From positions 6,416,501-6,480,500 of the forward strand of contig CM036629.1 of NCBI GenBank assembly GCA_020746105.1: 64,000 nt of DNA, read 5' to 3'. Each line of letters starts with the position of its first letter. Positions within the stretch are counted from its first letter, which is position 1. Of this stretch, positions 1 to 9,920 are shown in pieces. The stretch is from Trogon surrucura (Eukaryota; Chordata; Aves; Trogoniformes; Trogonidae). The translations under genes and the position numbers were made by a program. The notes beneath the pieces were generated by a model. That model saw only the letters and a list, made by a program, of their open reading frames with translations, did not search any database and was not told the DNA's origin.

Positions 1-1263
1 TTTTCAGAAATCTTCCGCAGCAGGTACTTACTGCGGTGATCTGATCACCTCCTGGCTGTATTTCTGGTAAGTTAAATAGACTAGAAGTTGTACAGTTTTT
101 CCTAAGAAAGAGCTTTTCTCATTGTATGTTATTCTTGGTGCTCCTTTCCGAATCTTCATATTTCTACTGTATGTAATATATCACTGCTTCTTTGCTCTTC
201 CTTGAAATGCTTTTAGCTATAACCAAGTATTTAATTTGTCCATTTAAATACAAACATGACCATCTTTTTATGACATTTACAGCACAAATATATCATTATA
301 CCAAAATGTGTTCTCCACTACTTCTCCTCACTCTACAGCAACATCTCTTCTATATAGGGCTAAATTCACCTTAAAAAAATTACTTTTCTGAACTCTTCTT
401 GTTCACAAATCATCAGCAAACTGATCCTTGTGTTCTGAGACTTACTTGATGAGAGTTATTCAGAATTTTTTCAATTAATTAAACCTGCAAGTCTTTACAG
501 CTCACTCTAGTTAGGTAAATCAGTCATGCAATATTCTCTGTCCTTTCAGATCAGACAAATTATATAAGTAATCAATAAGCCTGAATTATGTCACATGAAA
601 ACTGAATACACAATCTGAAACTGCTTTAAACAATACTCAGGCTTCATTTTTGTGAGCATACAGACTGCTAAGCTCTGTTCCTCAAAAATTCATAGGAAGC
701 AAATACAAAAGTACAGCAAACAAAGTCAACTCCAGATTTTCTTTGCTTCATGCAAATATTACAGAAATTGCTCTATTTTCTGTTCACTGCTACTTTTGTT
801 TGACCACAGGCACACAAGAACAAACACTGCTTTTTACACCTAGATCTATAGCAAAATAGAACCTAGTCATCATTACGCACCAGGAGAAGCCCTGAACTGG
901 AAAAAAATAGGAGCTTAGACTAGGAAAGGAGGGTGCACCAGCAAGCTCCCACCATGGCAACACAGATTTGCTTCACGCCTTGTGCCCCTTTTTCTCCTTT
1001 AACTCAAGGTTTGATTCTGCCTTAATGCCTAAAACAGTTTTGCTGTCTGTCACTTTTTGTAAGACAAGGCTCATCTCTCTACAGCCGCCCAAGAGAAAAG
1101 TAAGAGTTTTTATTGGGATGACCCATAAGAATTCAAACTAATTTAAAGGCATACATCTTGGTTGAGAAGGAGTGGATAGCTTGATTAGTGTCTCCTTCCC
1201 TCATCACCTCCCTTTGGGTAATGGCAAGGCAATCTTCTAAGTTCTTGTTATCTTTTCTCCTTC
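1..1263. other. AT-rich non-coding DNA, no feature seen
   Basis: This stretch is AT-rich, with short open frames on the + strand (192-374, 652-843) that begin at chance start codons and show no domain or splice signals. I see no repeat family, promoter-like CpG cluster or RNA gene. It is most simply intergenic or intronic sequence. Confidence 0.6.
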
Positions 1264-2040
1264 TTATTTTATAATCCTCTTTAAAATATTGACACTAATG
1301 CTTCTTCCTCTCCTGCTTTTTTTCTGGCAAGGACTGTTGATGCCACCCCTCCACCAGCCCGCTGGCCACATTTCAGTGGTGTACAAACCATCAGCGCTTT
1401 CCACGGCATCAGTGAAAATATCAAGGATGTTTGCACAGCTGTAAAAATAGGGGCTGTGTTTTAGTGCTGCCAGCTGCAAAGCACAGACGAGAACTGTCAG
1501 GGACTTGTATTATCCTGTAGGAGCCCCCCATCACCTTGCATCTATCGGGGACTCCTGTGTGAGGACAAGCTTCCCGAGCCTGCAGGAGGTGCTTGAACAG
1601 CTTGGAATAAAAACCACCCAGAACAGACTGCGCGGCTGCAACGTAATGCTAGAGCAGACTTTCGCACACTTTTGGTCTCCAGACTCGGAAAGGGTTTTAA
1701 GGACAAAGTGGAAGAAGGCCTTTCCATCTCATGTGCAGTTTTCTGGCATCCCAGGACATCACCCTAAACTTCAGGAAAACTGGAGTCAGCCACCACCTGC
1801 TCCCTTGGACCCTCCCCGACCTCAGAAATGCCTCCATCATGCCAAGAGCACCTGCATTACCTTTGAAGAACCACAGTTGGTGCAGTCAAGTGTCCAGCGT
1901 GGACATCCACAGGCACGATGTCCCAGTGCTCACCAGCTTCCCTTCTGGTGCTTCCAGTATCCTTAATACTTGTACCTTGGATCACTGCTGGAAACACCTG
2001 CCCCATTTCCAAGTTTGGAAATATCTTCTAAAACACTAAA
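1264..2040. other. GC-richer block with overlapping open frames, identity unknown
   Basis: This block is clearly richer in G and C than its surroundings and has about seven CpGs between 1550 and 1700. It is open on both strands: minus 1264-1479, plus 1505-1966 (153 codons from a TTG start) and plus 1731-2039 in another frame. The 153-codon frame is rich in Pro, Gln and His near its end. It has no signal peptide, membrane segment or motif that I recognise. Frames overlapping on both strands suggest composition rather than coding. It could be a lncRNA exon, a decayed repeat of unknown family or a single-copy conserved element. I assign no function. Confidence 0.35.
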
Positions 2041-2528
2041 CAAGCATCTCAGGACTTCAGTATTTCATTCTTGACAGCAGGAATGAAACACAGGCCCTGA
2101 GATAGCCTTTGCTCTCTCTGTGTGACTTGTTTTCCTTGCATGAAAAGCAGGAAAAATAACATCTGCTTCTCAGGGCAACAATTAACTGTTTTCATGGAGG
2201 GGTGCTTATGGTGCAAGGAAAGTACAAATGAATATTGATGGTAGCAGTAAACCGCTCTCTCTCAAGTCTCAAACTTTACAAATGATCACTGCCCAAACCA
2301 AAGCACAACCAAATTTTGATTCAAAAACTAGGCAATAAAAATAATAATAGTAATTTTACAGACTTTGTTTACTACTTTTCTCAGGCAAGTTAGTATCTCT
2401 CAAGAATGATTTTACCTCTGGCAAATTTATCAGACCTTGAAATGTGGTTTTCAAAACCGGATATTACACATTAACACCAACCTAATACGTACGATCATTA
2501 TGGAAACAATTCAAGCAAAGCATATTGA
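2041..2528. other. AT-rich non-coding DNA, no feature seen
   Basis: AT-rich sequence between the GC-richer block and the CpG-retaining block. It contains short A/T-rich runs near 2335 and two or three CpGs near 2458-2493 that may belong to the block downstream. No repeat, gene or RNA was recognised. Confidence 0.55.
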
Positions 2529-2543
2529 TTTTTTTTTTTTTTT
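2529..2543. repeat. poly(T) tract, 15 bases
   Basis: Homopolymer run of 15 T on the + strand, immediately before the CpG-retaining block. It could be the poly(A) tail of a minus-strand retroposed insertion, but I found no target-site duplication or recognisable retroposed gene next to it. Confidence 0.9.
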
Positions 2544-2559
2544 GTGAACAGCAATAACA

Positions 2560-2992
2560 CTGACGTGTGACACACACAAGTTCTCGCACACGTGCATATA
2601 TGCATACGTGTTCTCGTAAACCAAAATGGGCACAGTATTACGGGAAGAATACGGTTGAAGCCACGGTGTTGACAGGCGTAGGATTTAGCAATGCATGCGT
2701 GCTTTCATTTTGGTCACGTAACCATGTTTCAGAACAGTATGCTTTTTGTATGTTCTGTAAAACTAGCCTAAGATAGACGATAAACGGAAATAACCCATTA
2801 ATCAGATTGTCAATGAAAATTCTGAGAATTAAACTACAAATCCTGGACAAATTTAGTCATCGATTTCTCAAAACATCTTCGGCATGGAAAGCCGGAGATC
2901 TTTGTGATGTCTAAAACGTTGATTGTTTAAGTTTCTTAAAAGCCGAAACAACACTTGTCATAAACAGTTTCAATCAGGCTTTTTTTTTTTCG
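2560..2992. promoter_or_regulatory. AT-rich block with undepleted CpG, candidate conserved element
   Basis: I count about 19 CpG dinucleotides in roughly 430 bases, although the block is only around 40 percent GC. That is near the number expected without methylation decay, whereas most of the window is strongly CpG-poor. It contains a CACGTG box at 2589-2594, further ACGTG cores (for example near 2606) and an inverted pair CCAAAATG (2621-2628) / CATTTTGG (2706-2713). Open frames on both strands (2567-2776, 2638-2850) are short and unrecognised. Possible explanations are an unmethylated regulatory element, a strongly conserved non-coding element or a recent insertion that has not yet lost its CpGs. 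Confidence 0.35.
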
Positions 2993-4689
2993 TTTTCTAA
3001 TTTCATTTCATCCTACTTTAACATGGCATTTTCCGCCTCCCTCAGATCTTCCCACAGAATCAGTCAGACAGAAGAAACACTTGAGTAGCTTGTGCAAGCA
3101 TGATGCCTGAGCTGGTCACAGCAATGCGTCCTAGACACATTAGCCAAGTTCGCAGAGAAAAACTAAAGAGAATTTTCAGATTGTGGTAAAGTTTAACATT
3201 AATCACAACTGTATGACAGAAAGCTGTCTTCAGAATGTATTAACTGCTACCAAGTAAAGTGAACCCAAATCGGAACAGGAAAAAGAAAATTAAAACAAGC
3301 TCCTAAAATTTTATTTTCCACTTGGGCTAACACCAGTGAAATGAATAGCCGTTGTGCTTCAGTAGCTGCATTTCTTTTGGGGTCATCTTTAGCTCAGCAG
3401 GAGTGGACAAAGATGAACTCGGATTTATGAGGCTTTTAATTTTTATTCTTTAAATGTTTCTATTTTCCTGTCCAAATCTATTTTTACTTAATGTTTTGAA
3501 GTATAGCTTCCCAGCTCAACCTCATTTTAGTTTACCAAAGTAAATGCAATTTATGCGTTGATGTGAAAGAAAATACAGAAAGAAAGAATGAAACTAGTAC
3601 AATGTTTCATATTTCAGATAAGAGCAAAATCTTTACCTAACGTGAAATATCTTCCATGCTTGCTTAAAAATCCATAAAATGAGCAACTGCTCATCAACTT
3701 AAGAGTTACATATGTGAAACCTCCCGCGCACAAGTCGGGGCCAATGCACGACCAAAGATTTCTGACCATTTGTTAAATTTCCCACTCTGCAAGTGCCAAA
3801 GGACTGAAGAGTGAAAATGAGCAAGCGAAGACACGGTTCCAAGTCACTGAACTGTGGAGATGTTGCAATCCTTTTTGAAGGGAGATACCGCAGTTGCACT
3901 GTAGTGAGGAGAACTCTCATTTGGCTTTGCAGCCAACGCAGGATGGTAAGACTTCAGCAGAAAGAAAATGGCAAAGAGAATTGCATATGAAGAGAAATAC
4001 AATAAGCAGCTCTACGAACAGAGCTTTTACACTCATACCGTTCAGCTACAGGAAACTAAGCATCAGCTGCTGAAGTTACATTGTGCAAATAGTTTATCCA
4101 CTTGATATGGGCTTTAATAAAAGAGGACCCAATGTGGATGGAAGTTATTTTACTAATAAGACACAGAAGCTTTAGTAATTGAGGTAAACATACAGAAAGT
4201 GTCTTCCTGTACACACAGAAGCACTTAGCTAGACTGAAACTCTGACTAAACAGATTTAGTCAGCACAGTCAGCTCATAATAGCAGCTGAGGTTCCTGTGT
4301 GTTAAAATGCAAACTCTTATCAAACACTATAAACATTAGCGTGCAAATCAGACCCTTGTTTTTTCTTACTTAACATCAGTTAAAAATCAACAGAGTGATC
4401 AAACCGCAGGTTCCAGAAATCTTTATGTTTGCTTGCTTTTTTGTTAATGAAGAGTTTAAACCTATTATTTAAGGCATTCTGCAGTCTGCCTGTAACTGTA
4501 TAAATATCATTTTGGTTATGCTAGAATCCAGTATTAAAAAAAGAGAAATATATACTGCACACTGCACCAGTTATGCACTAAGCACTGTCCTTCAGGTACC
4601 TTCCATGAGTGATAAGCAAGGTAACAAAGTTAGCCTTACAATTTCAAAACACTAACCAGCCCTTAACCAAATAACTCTGACATTAGCCC
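2993..4689. other. AT-rich non-coding DNA, no gene supported
   Basis: Mostly plain AT-rich sequence. A small CpG-bearing patch lies at about 3720-3950. There, a minus-strand frame (3699-3920) and a 57-codon plus-strand frame starting at ATG 3817 and ending at TGA 3988-3990 overlap. The plus frame is basic (begins MSKRRHGSKS) but shows no known domain. A GTAAGA-type donor-like string follows near 3946. I do not call a gene. Confidence 0.5.
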
Positions 4690-4835
4690 CTGCAGCATTA
4701 CCATTTGCTTTTCGTAGTCGAGGAAAGCAAGGCACAGAAATGTAATTGAACTGCCCAAGGCTGTGCAGTGATTCAGTAGGATGGAGAGATCTGAAGGTCA
4801 GAAGTTTCTGATTTCTCCACCTGGTCATTGCCTTT
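4690..4835 (+). repeat. decayed MIR-like SINE
   Basis: The core reads as a diverged copy of the MIR consensus in forward orientation. It has a GAGGAAA string followed by a GGCACAG string (about 4719-4737), a degraded equivalent of the GTTAAGTGACTTGCCCAAGG segment (TGCCCAAGG at 4752-4760), then GTGCAG and an AGTAGG equivalent. The match appears to continue to a CCACCTGGTCATTGCC-like end near 4818-4833. MIR-like SINEs are ancient and inactive in amniotes. Divergence is high, so the exact subfamily and borders are uncertain. A minus-strand open frame over it (4652-4846) is incidental. Confidence 0.68.
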
Positions 4836-6779
4836 TTACGTTGCATTTGTCTTTGGCTCAGTTGCTTATCTGAGCAGGAGTCACTGGTAGTGCTAAATTG
4901 TTCATGGGCTCCTATATTTTAACATTTACGTCAAAAAGCCAAATCTGAGTGGAGACAAACTTCCACCAGAGCTAAAACTGTAAATTTCTAGACCTCATAA
5001 CATCTTTGTCTTCGCAATTTCTATACCCATCCAGACACAGAAGACCTACCGGGAACACGCAGAGGGGCTGAAGTAGCTCTAAGAGTGCTACACCAAAGGC
5101 TTCTAGCAGTGGTGGATTTTTTCCTGAAATACTGACCTAAATAAAACATTCACTCCATACATCCCAAACCTTGCCAAAGGATTCTGGTTAGAAAATGAGA
5201 AGTACTGTATTTTAATGAGTAAACAATCAACACATCTCTGTTGCACCATTCAAAAACACTGCAAATAGATTTTCCTTTTTTCCTAGCACTTCACTCATCT
5301 CTGATCCACATTTATTCATGGCATACACCAAAAGCCTTTCACTGGTAGTAACAAGTTTCACTGACAGGCAATTTTCACAGCTTTTAGAAACAAAAAAGAA
5401 GAAAACTCTGGTGTCCCTTTAATAAATTCCCCAAAGTCTAATTTATTGAGTGCTAATACACGAATCTGTGTTTTTAAACACAGATTTAAAATACAGGTGT
5501 AATTTATGTGGCATGATACTCATCTTCATTCCTGCTTCATCACTGTTAAAAAGAGATATTTCGTAACACACTTCATGACAGCCACAAGAAAAACAGAGTA
5601 TTTTGGACACAAGGTAAAAATCCAGAGGTAACTGGAAGAGAACAGATTATCAGAAGTGTGACTTTCTTTTTAAATGATTTTTACTGCATCTACAAGTCAG
5701 TGTAGCTTTGCCAGCTTCCCGCAGTAAGCAAACAGCCACCAAAAAGCAGGAGCAAACGTCGCCTCCCAGTTCGAGGCTTCATCCCTGAACTTCCTGGCTT
5801 TTCCGAGTTTGTTGGTATTTCAATAACAATTCTGATGTATACAACTAAAATCTTACAGTTTAATAACATTTTCAAGTGCAGAATTTTTATAATAATCATA
5901 TCATTATAAGTATCCCTATATTTTCTAGAACTATTAAATTCTTTTTGTGTCTTAAACCATACATGGGCATGTGGTACTCTCTAAAACCATATCGTCCTAA
6001 ATTATGCCACATTAACCAGAAAATGTTTACTAGATTACTCAGAACGTCTTTTCTACACAGCAAAAAGAATGGTCATTAGCAAAAGAATTGAGCAAATTTT
6101 GATCTAAATCTCACATGTCCTTCCAGTGCACACTGAGATTACAGCTATTTCAGCAACTGATGCACTGAACTTGTGGGGCACCCTCTCCACTTCTACTGAG
6201 ATTGCAATTATTTTTATTTTCTTTCCACTCCTCAAAAGAAGTAAAATCATGTGTATCCCAGTTGCTGCAAAACTCTAAAGATATACATAGAAAGCAGATA
6301 GAGGGAATTTAACTCATATATGACTGCACATTATGGTGGTTTTTGCAGGAAAAAAAAACTACCACTCATAGCAAATCAACAGTCACCTAAACGCCACCTA
6401 CACGTCAGCACATGCCAGACTGTTTTCCTTTTACCCCCCTCATGCAACAAAATCTAAAAACCAAACAAGAACATTTCTTTTTTCCACTGCTTCAGTAACA
6501 AAATGGACCAGGAGCTCTACTGGTCTCATCACTTTCTAGTTCCTCACGCACAGGAAATTTATATTTCTCAGTGTCAGTGTCCTTAGGAGAAGAATGAACA
6601 CAGCATTCAGAATCATTAGTCATCTTTCATGTTCTGGAGGTCCTTCTTGACCAATTTAGTAAAGAACAATGCTGTGCAAAAGAGACAGGATGGCTGCTAA
6701 TGACAGGCAACAGTTCAATATTTTATGCCACCTTAAAAAAGTTTCAGTAACTGAAGGTGTTCTCACATTAATTCTTTGC
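4836..6779. other. AT-rich non-coding DNA with one short palindrome
   Basis: Mostly featureless. A perfect inverted repeat with 11-base arms and a 2-base centre lies at 5463-5486 (annotated separately). A small CpG-bearing patch sits at 5700-5810 under a minus-strand open frame (5690-5899) that I do not recognise. No repeat family or RNA gene was recognised. Confidence 0.5.
5463..5486. repeat. perfect short inverted repeat
   Basis: Arms AATCTGTGTTT (5463-5473) and AAACACAGATT (5476-5486) are exact reverse complements separated by TT. It could be a chance AT-rich palindrome, a cruciform-prone site or a dimeric protein-binding site. The symmetry is seen directly; the role is unknown. Confidence 0.85.
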
Positions 6780-7075
6780 ATCAATTATTGACAGAGAATT
6801 TAATTTAAAGGCAACTAGTCAGTAACCTAGGGGTACTGTTTTAAATAATTTATAATTGCTGCATGGGTGTAATCATATTGCTATTGATTAAGATCCAGTC
6901 ACTTCTACCAGTCCAGCATGTCTTATGCTAATTAATTTTAGTGATATCACCTTTTTAACTCTGTATTCCCTGGTAACAGGAACTCATTATTAAAAAATAA
7001 TTTAATCAGTAGCAATCTTTTAAAGTTTATTTGATTAGTACTTGCTAGGCCATTTAAAAAGGGGATTTAAATGAA
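6780..7075. promoter_or_regulatory. candidate homeodomain-rich enhancer
   Basis: A compact AT-rich segment with an unusual density of homeodomain-type cores. These include ATGCTAATTAAT at 6925-6936, a TGATTAA string near 6884-6891 (PBX/HOX-like) and TTGATTAG near 7031-7038. Such clusters are common in conserved developmental enhancers of amniotes. Conservation itself cannot be seen here, and AT-rich DNA yields TAAT cores by chance, so this is a weak inference. Confidence 0.25.
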
Positions 7076-7740
7076 AGTAAAATTAGAAACTCGAGAAGGA
7101 TAAAATCAGTCTGATAATTTCAAGAAAAAGCAAGAATGCTTCAAAGAACTAAGATTTTTATTAGATATGGGAAAGAAGATTAAGACAGATTTATCATCAT
7201 TGCCCTTTGATCCCGAAGTTGTTGTTACATGCATTAACTCCCACTTAAATCAATAGAAATTTTGACGATCGGTACCTTTCTAGTACATGGCAATTCTCAG
7301 CATGGCCAGCCTAGGACCGGACCCTCTTAACAACCTGAAGTGTTGCATTTTATTTTATCAAGACAAGAATGGAAAGCCCTTCACAGCACGCTCCTCTCCT
7401 GTCTCACGTATCAGTCCTCATCAGAGACCGATTCTTGCCTTCATCCAATTCTCAGCAGCAGATTCCAGTATATACTTGGAAGCACTTTTTCCACTTGTTC
7501 AGGCTGCCACGAAGTTTGAGAAGAGCTTCCTCATACACACATACTTCCTCCTACTACCTCCTCACCAACCTCAAATCCCTTTTAGAAATTCTCCTTTGCG
7601 GGAATGTCAACAAAAGGAATATAGTTAGGCTGTTAGTGCACGATGAAACCTGCCGGCACATGGATTTATCTATCACTATATTGTTGCTTTCTTTGTGCTC
7701 TACTTAAGCGCATGAGTGGTCTCCGGTCACACACATGGGC
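7076..7740. other. GC-richer open block, no gene recognised
   Basis: From about 7286 to 7707 two plus-strand frames overlap (7287-7628 and 7369-7707, 113 and 112 codons). Both are Ser-, Leu- and Pro-rich and lack a domain, signal or splice structure that I recognise. Long overlapping frames in two registers argue for low stop-codon density rather than coding. It could be part of an old repeat, since the segment directly downstream is a decayed interspersed-repeat tail. Confidence 0.4.
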
Positions 7741-7857
7741 TGTAAACTGCAAATCAGGAACTGCCTTTTTGCTCTGGGTGTACACTTACATAGTGCTCAG
7801 CAAAGGAAAAATGACTTGACCTTTAGGTGCTGCAGGAATACAAGCAATAACAATACA
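7741..7857 (+). repeat. decayed ancient amniote interspersed-repeat tail
   Basis: The segment follows the order of a tail I know from amniote genomes, especially abundant in turtles and crocodiles. It has a TGTAAACT start, an AACTGCCTTTTTGCTCTG-like block (7759-7776), a TACA...TAGTGCTCAGCA block equivalent to the usual TACAGCGCCTAGCACA (about 7780-7802), then a GGTGCTGCAGGAATACAA block (7826-7843) before an AAT-rich end. Divergence is substantial and I cannot name the family with certainty. Its left border is unclear. Confidence 0.5.
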
Positions 7858-9479
7858 TAGCAAAACCACCTCACAGCATAGGAGTACGCATTTAGACCTC
7901 CGAAGTCCACAGCAGACATCCCATTCGAACACTTCAGTGGATTTCATTAGGTTCAGAATACCCCCTTTTTGATGTCACTAATTACTGATGATAAATGCTT
8001 CCTGCACACATAAGGCTTCATCTGTAAACAGTACTTTGAAATCACAGAGCTTTCACAGGTATAGTCTTAACACTTTCTTGTGAAGTCTGGTGAACCTATT
8101 CTAGGTTCCCCACGAAGGCTTCAGCTGAAAACTGCAATGGAAGCAGAGACACATGTGAACCATCAATACTAAGGGAAATAAAGCCCCTCTGAAAGCAGCT
8201 TTTGTCTCTCCTTTTTCTCCAGTTAAAGACCGCAAGAAGGGTGCTACTGACTTCAACAAGAGCAGAATCTGGAACAGTTTTCCTTAATAAGCATAAATGT
8301 TTAGGAAAAAACACAAAGGTAAAAGTCCAGGATGGAAAGGAACAAATTGGAACACAAGGAGAAGGTAATAAAAAAAAAGCACCAAAAAGCACCAAGGCGG
8401 GGCGGGGGGGGGGGGGGGGGGGGGGCCTGTTCCTGACCTTTTGGAGCCTTTCCCTTGGGATTAGGGAGCTGGATAGCAGCACGGGCAGACACGACATCGT
8501 ATATACCCAGTATCAGCAAGGACACAGGTCAGGGACTACGAAGACAGCAAGTATAATCATATCTACTGAAGTCAAAACATTTTGCCTATAACTAAAATGA
8601 CAAACCCTGTAATTTGAACTTGACACATGCTAGGAACAAACACCCACAAACTAATGCCACAAAGGACATGCAATCTTTGTCCCTGAAGACACCATTATGT
8701 AAATTAAATTGAATCTAGTCCACTTTGAGGTTTGCAATCAAATGGGTATTTTTAATATCAATAAAAATTGAGCTTTCCCCAGAGAATCCAAATCAAACTG
8801 CTTTCGCAGAACAAAAGGAAAATGCTGAAACATATATGCTTTTAAGATAGCTCAATGACTGTAAAATTGTCAGAAAAACCAGTACATTCAAATCTACTAT
8901 GACAAATAAAACTGTGAGGAAGAATAAACTGATGTGACATCTGTGTTCTCTTAGAATAAAGAAAAAGAAAGTCTGGGGACAGCACGAAACACCTGGCACT
9001 GGGGAGCCCTCACTCCAGGAGACACTGTCCATCCCCCCCACCCATCGCAACCAGCACTCACTTTACGCTTTTGGGCAAAAAAAAAAAACCCACCAAAAAT
9101 ATCAACAAGGACTGCCTATAATTTATTCTGTTCACATAATAGGGAACAGCAATACAAGATGGTGTAAGTGGCTGTTGTCCGTTACACCTACGATTTGCAT
9201 GCAGAAAGTCTTTAATAGAAACCTACTATGCACAAGCACTAAATAAGTGTAATACACCATTAAAAATAAAGGAAACGTCAAAACAATAATTAAGCAAGTA
9301 TGCTTTATTTTATAATAACAAAACTGATGCTCCATGGACCAACTTCATTGTTAATCCACCTCAAATAATGACTTTGTTAACAAAATTGCAACTGCAAAAG
9401 GTTGTGTTTGACAGTCACATCCAGTAGTATGAGACTATATTTCAAACAGTTTGGGGAAAAAAAAAAAAAGCAGTATTAA
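7858..9479. other. non-coding DNA with a poly(G) tract
   Basis: Mostly AT-rich. Open frames at 8096-8497 (minus), 8202-8591 (plus) and 8301-8525 (minus) all pass through the 22-base G run and encode Gly or Pro homopolymers there. They are artefacts of that low-complexity run. No gene or repeat family was recognised in the rest. Confidence 0.55.
8404..8425. repeat. poly(G) run, 22 bases
   Basis: A run of 22 consecutive G on the + strand, preceded by GGC and followed by CC. Such runs are length-unstable, form G-quadruplexes in principle, and are prone to sequencing or assembly length errors. Confidence 0.9.
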
Positions 9480-9920
9480 ATTTACTGAATACCTTGGCTA
9501 GGGTTAAGTATTTTATGCAGGCATCAGCATCTTTAAGGAGTTCACCTTTTAAAAGGAGCAGGTTTTTTGTTGTAAATGGCACTGACACTACAACAAGAAA
9601 GTTCATTTCACAAAGATGATTCATTAAGAAATAAAATATTCATGGCTGACAGCTTGAAGGATCGCCATACAGTTTTATTCTAATGCACCTGTCCTCTTTG
9701 TCAAGTCCAATATGGGATGTCATGTCGCCAAAGTTTTATTTAGAAATTGTTTGTCAGAGTGAGCTTTCTAATGTGAATGAAAAATTCATTCCCTCATTAA
9801 GAAGATTTTCCATGAAATGTCTAGGATTTTCAATGAACACCAGGACATGAACCAATTACTGTTAAACACTTAAAGAGACAGTGTCCTAGCTCACTCAGCA
9901 AAACCCTTAATGCATAAGTA
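9480..9920. promoter_or_regulatory. candidate conserved regulatory element
   Basis: A dense block of transcription-factor-like motifs in AT-rich DNA, with isolated CpGs retained in ATCGCCA (9661-9667) and GTCGCCA (9724-9730). Visible sites include a TGACAG string (9647-9652, TALE-homeodomain type), a CACCTG E-box (9686-9691) and TTTTATTTAG near 9734. There is no open frame or splice structure of interest. Motif density and CpG retention suggest constraint, but one sequence cannot prove it. Confidence 0.25.

Noticed and set aside
3817-3990. 57-codon basic micropeptide frame followed by a donor-like GTAAGA nearby
   Set aside because: Short frames like this arise often by chance; no homologous peptide or upstream promoter was recognised.
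8096-8591. Long open frames of about 130 codons on both strands
   Set aside because: They depend on the 22-base G run, which encodes poly-Gly or poly-Pro; the rest has no domain and the two strands mirror each other.
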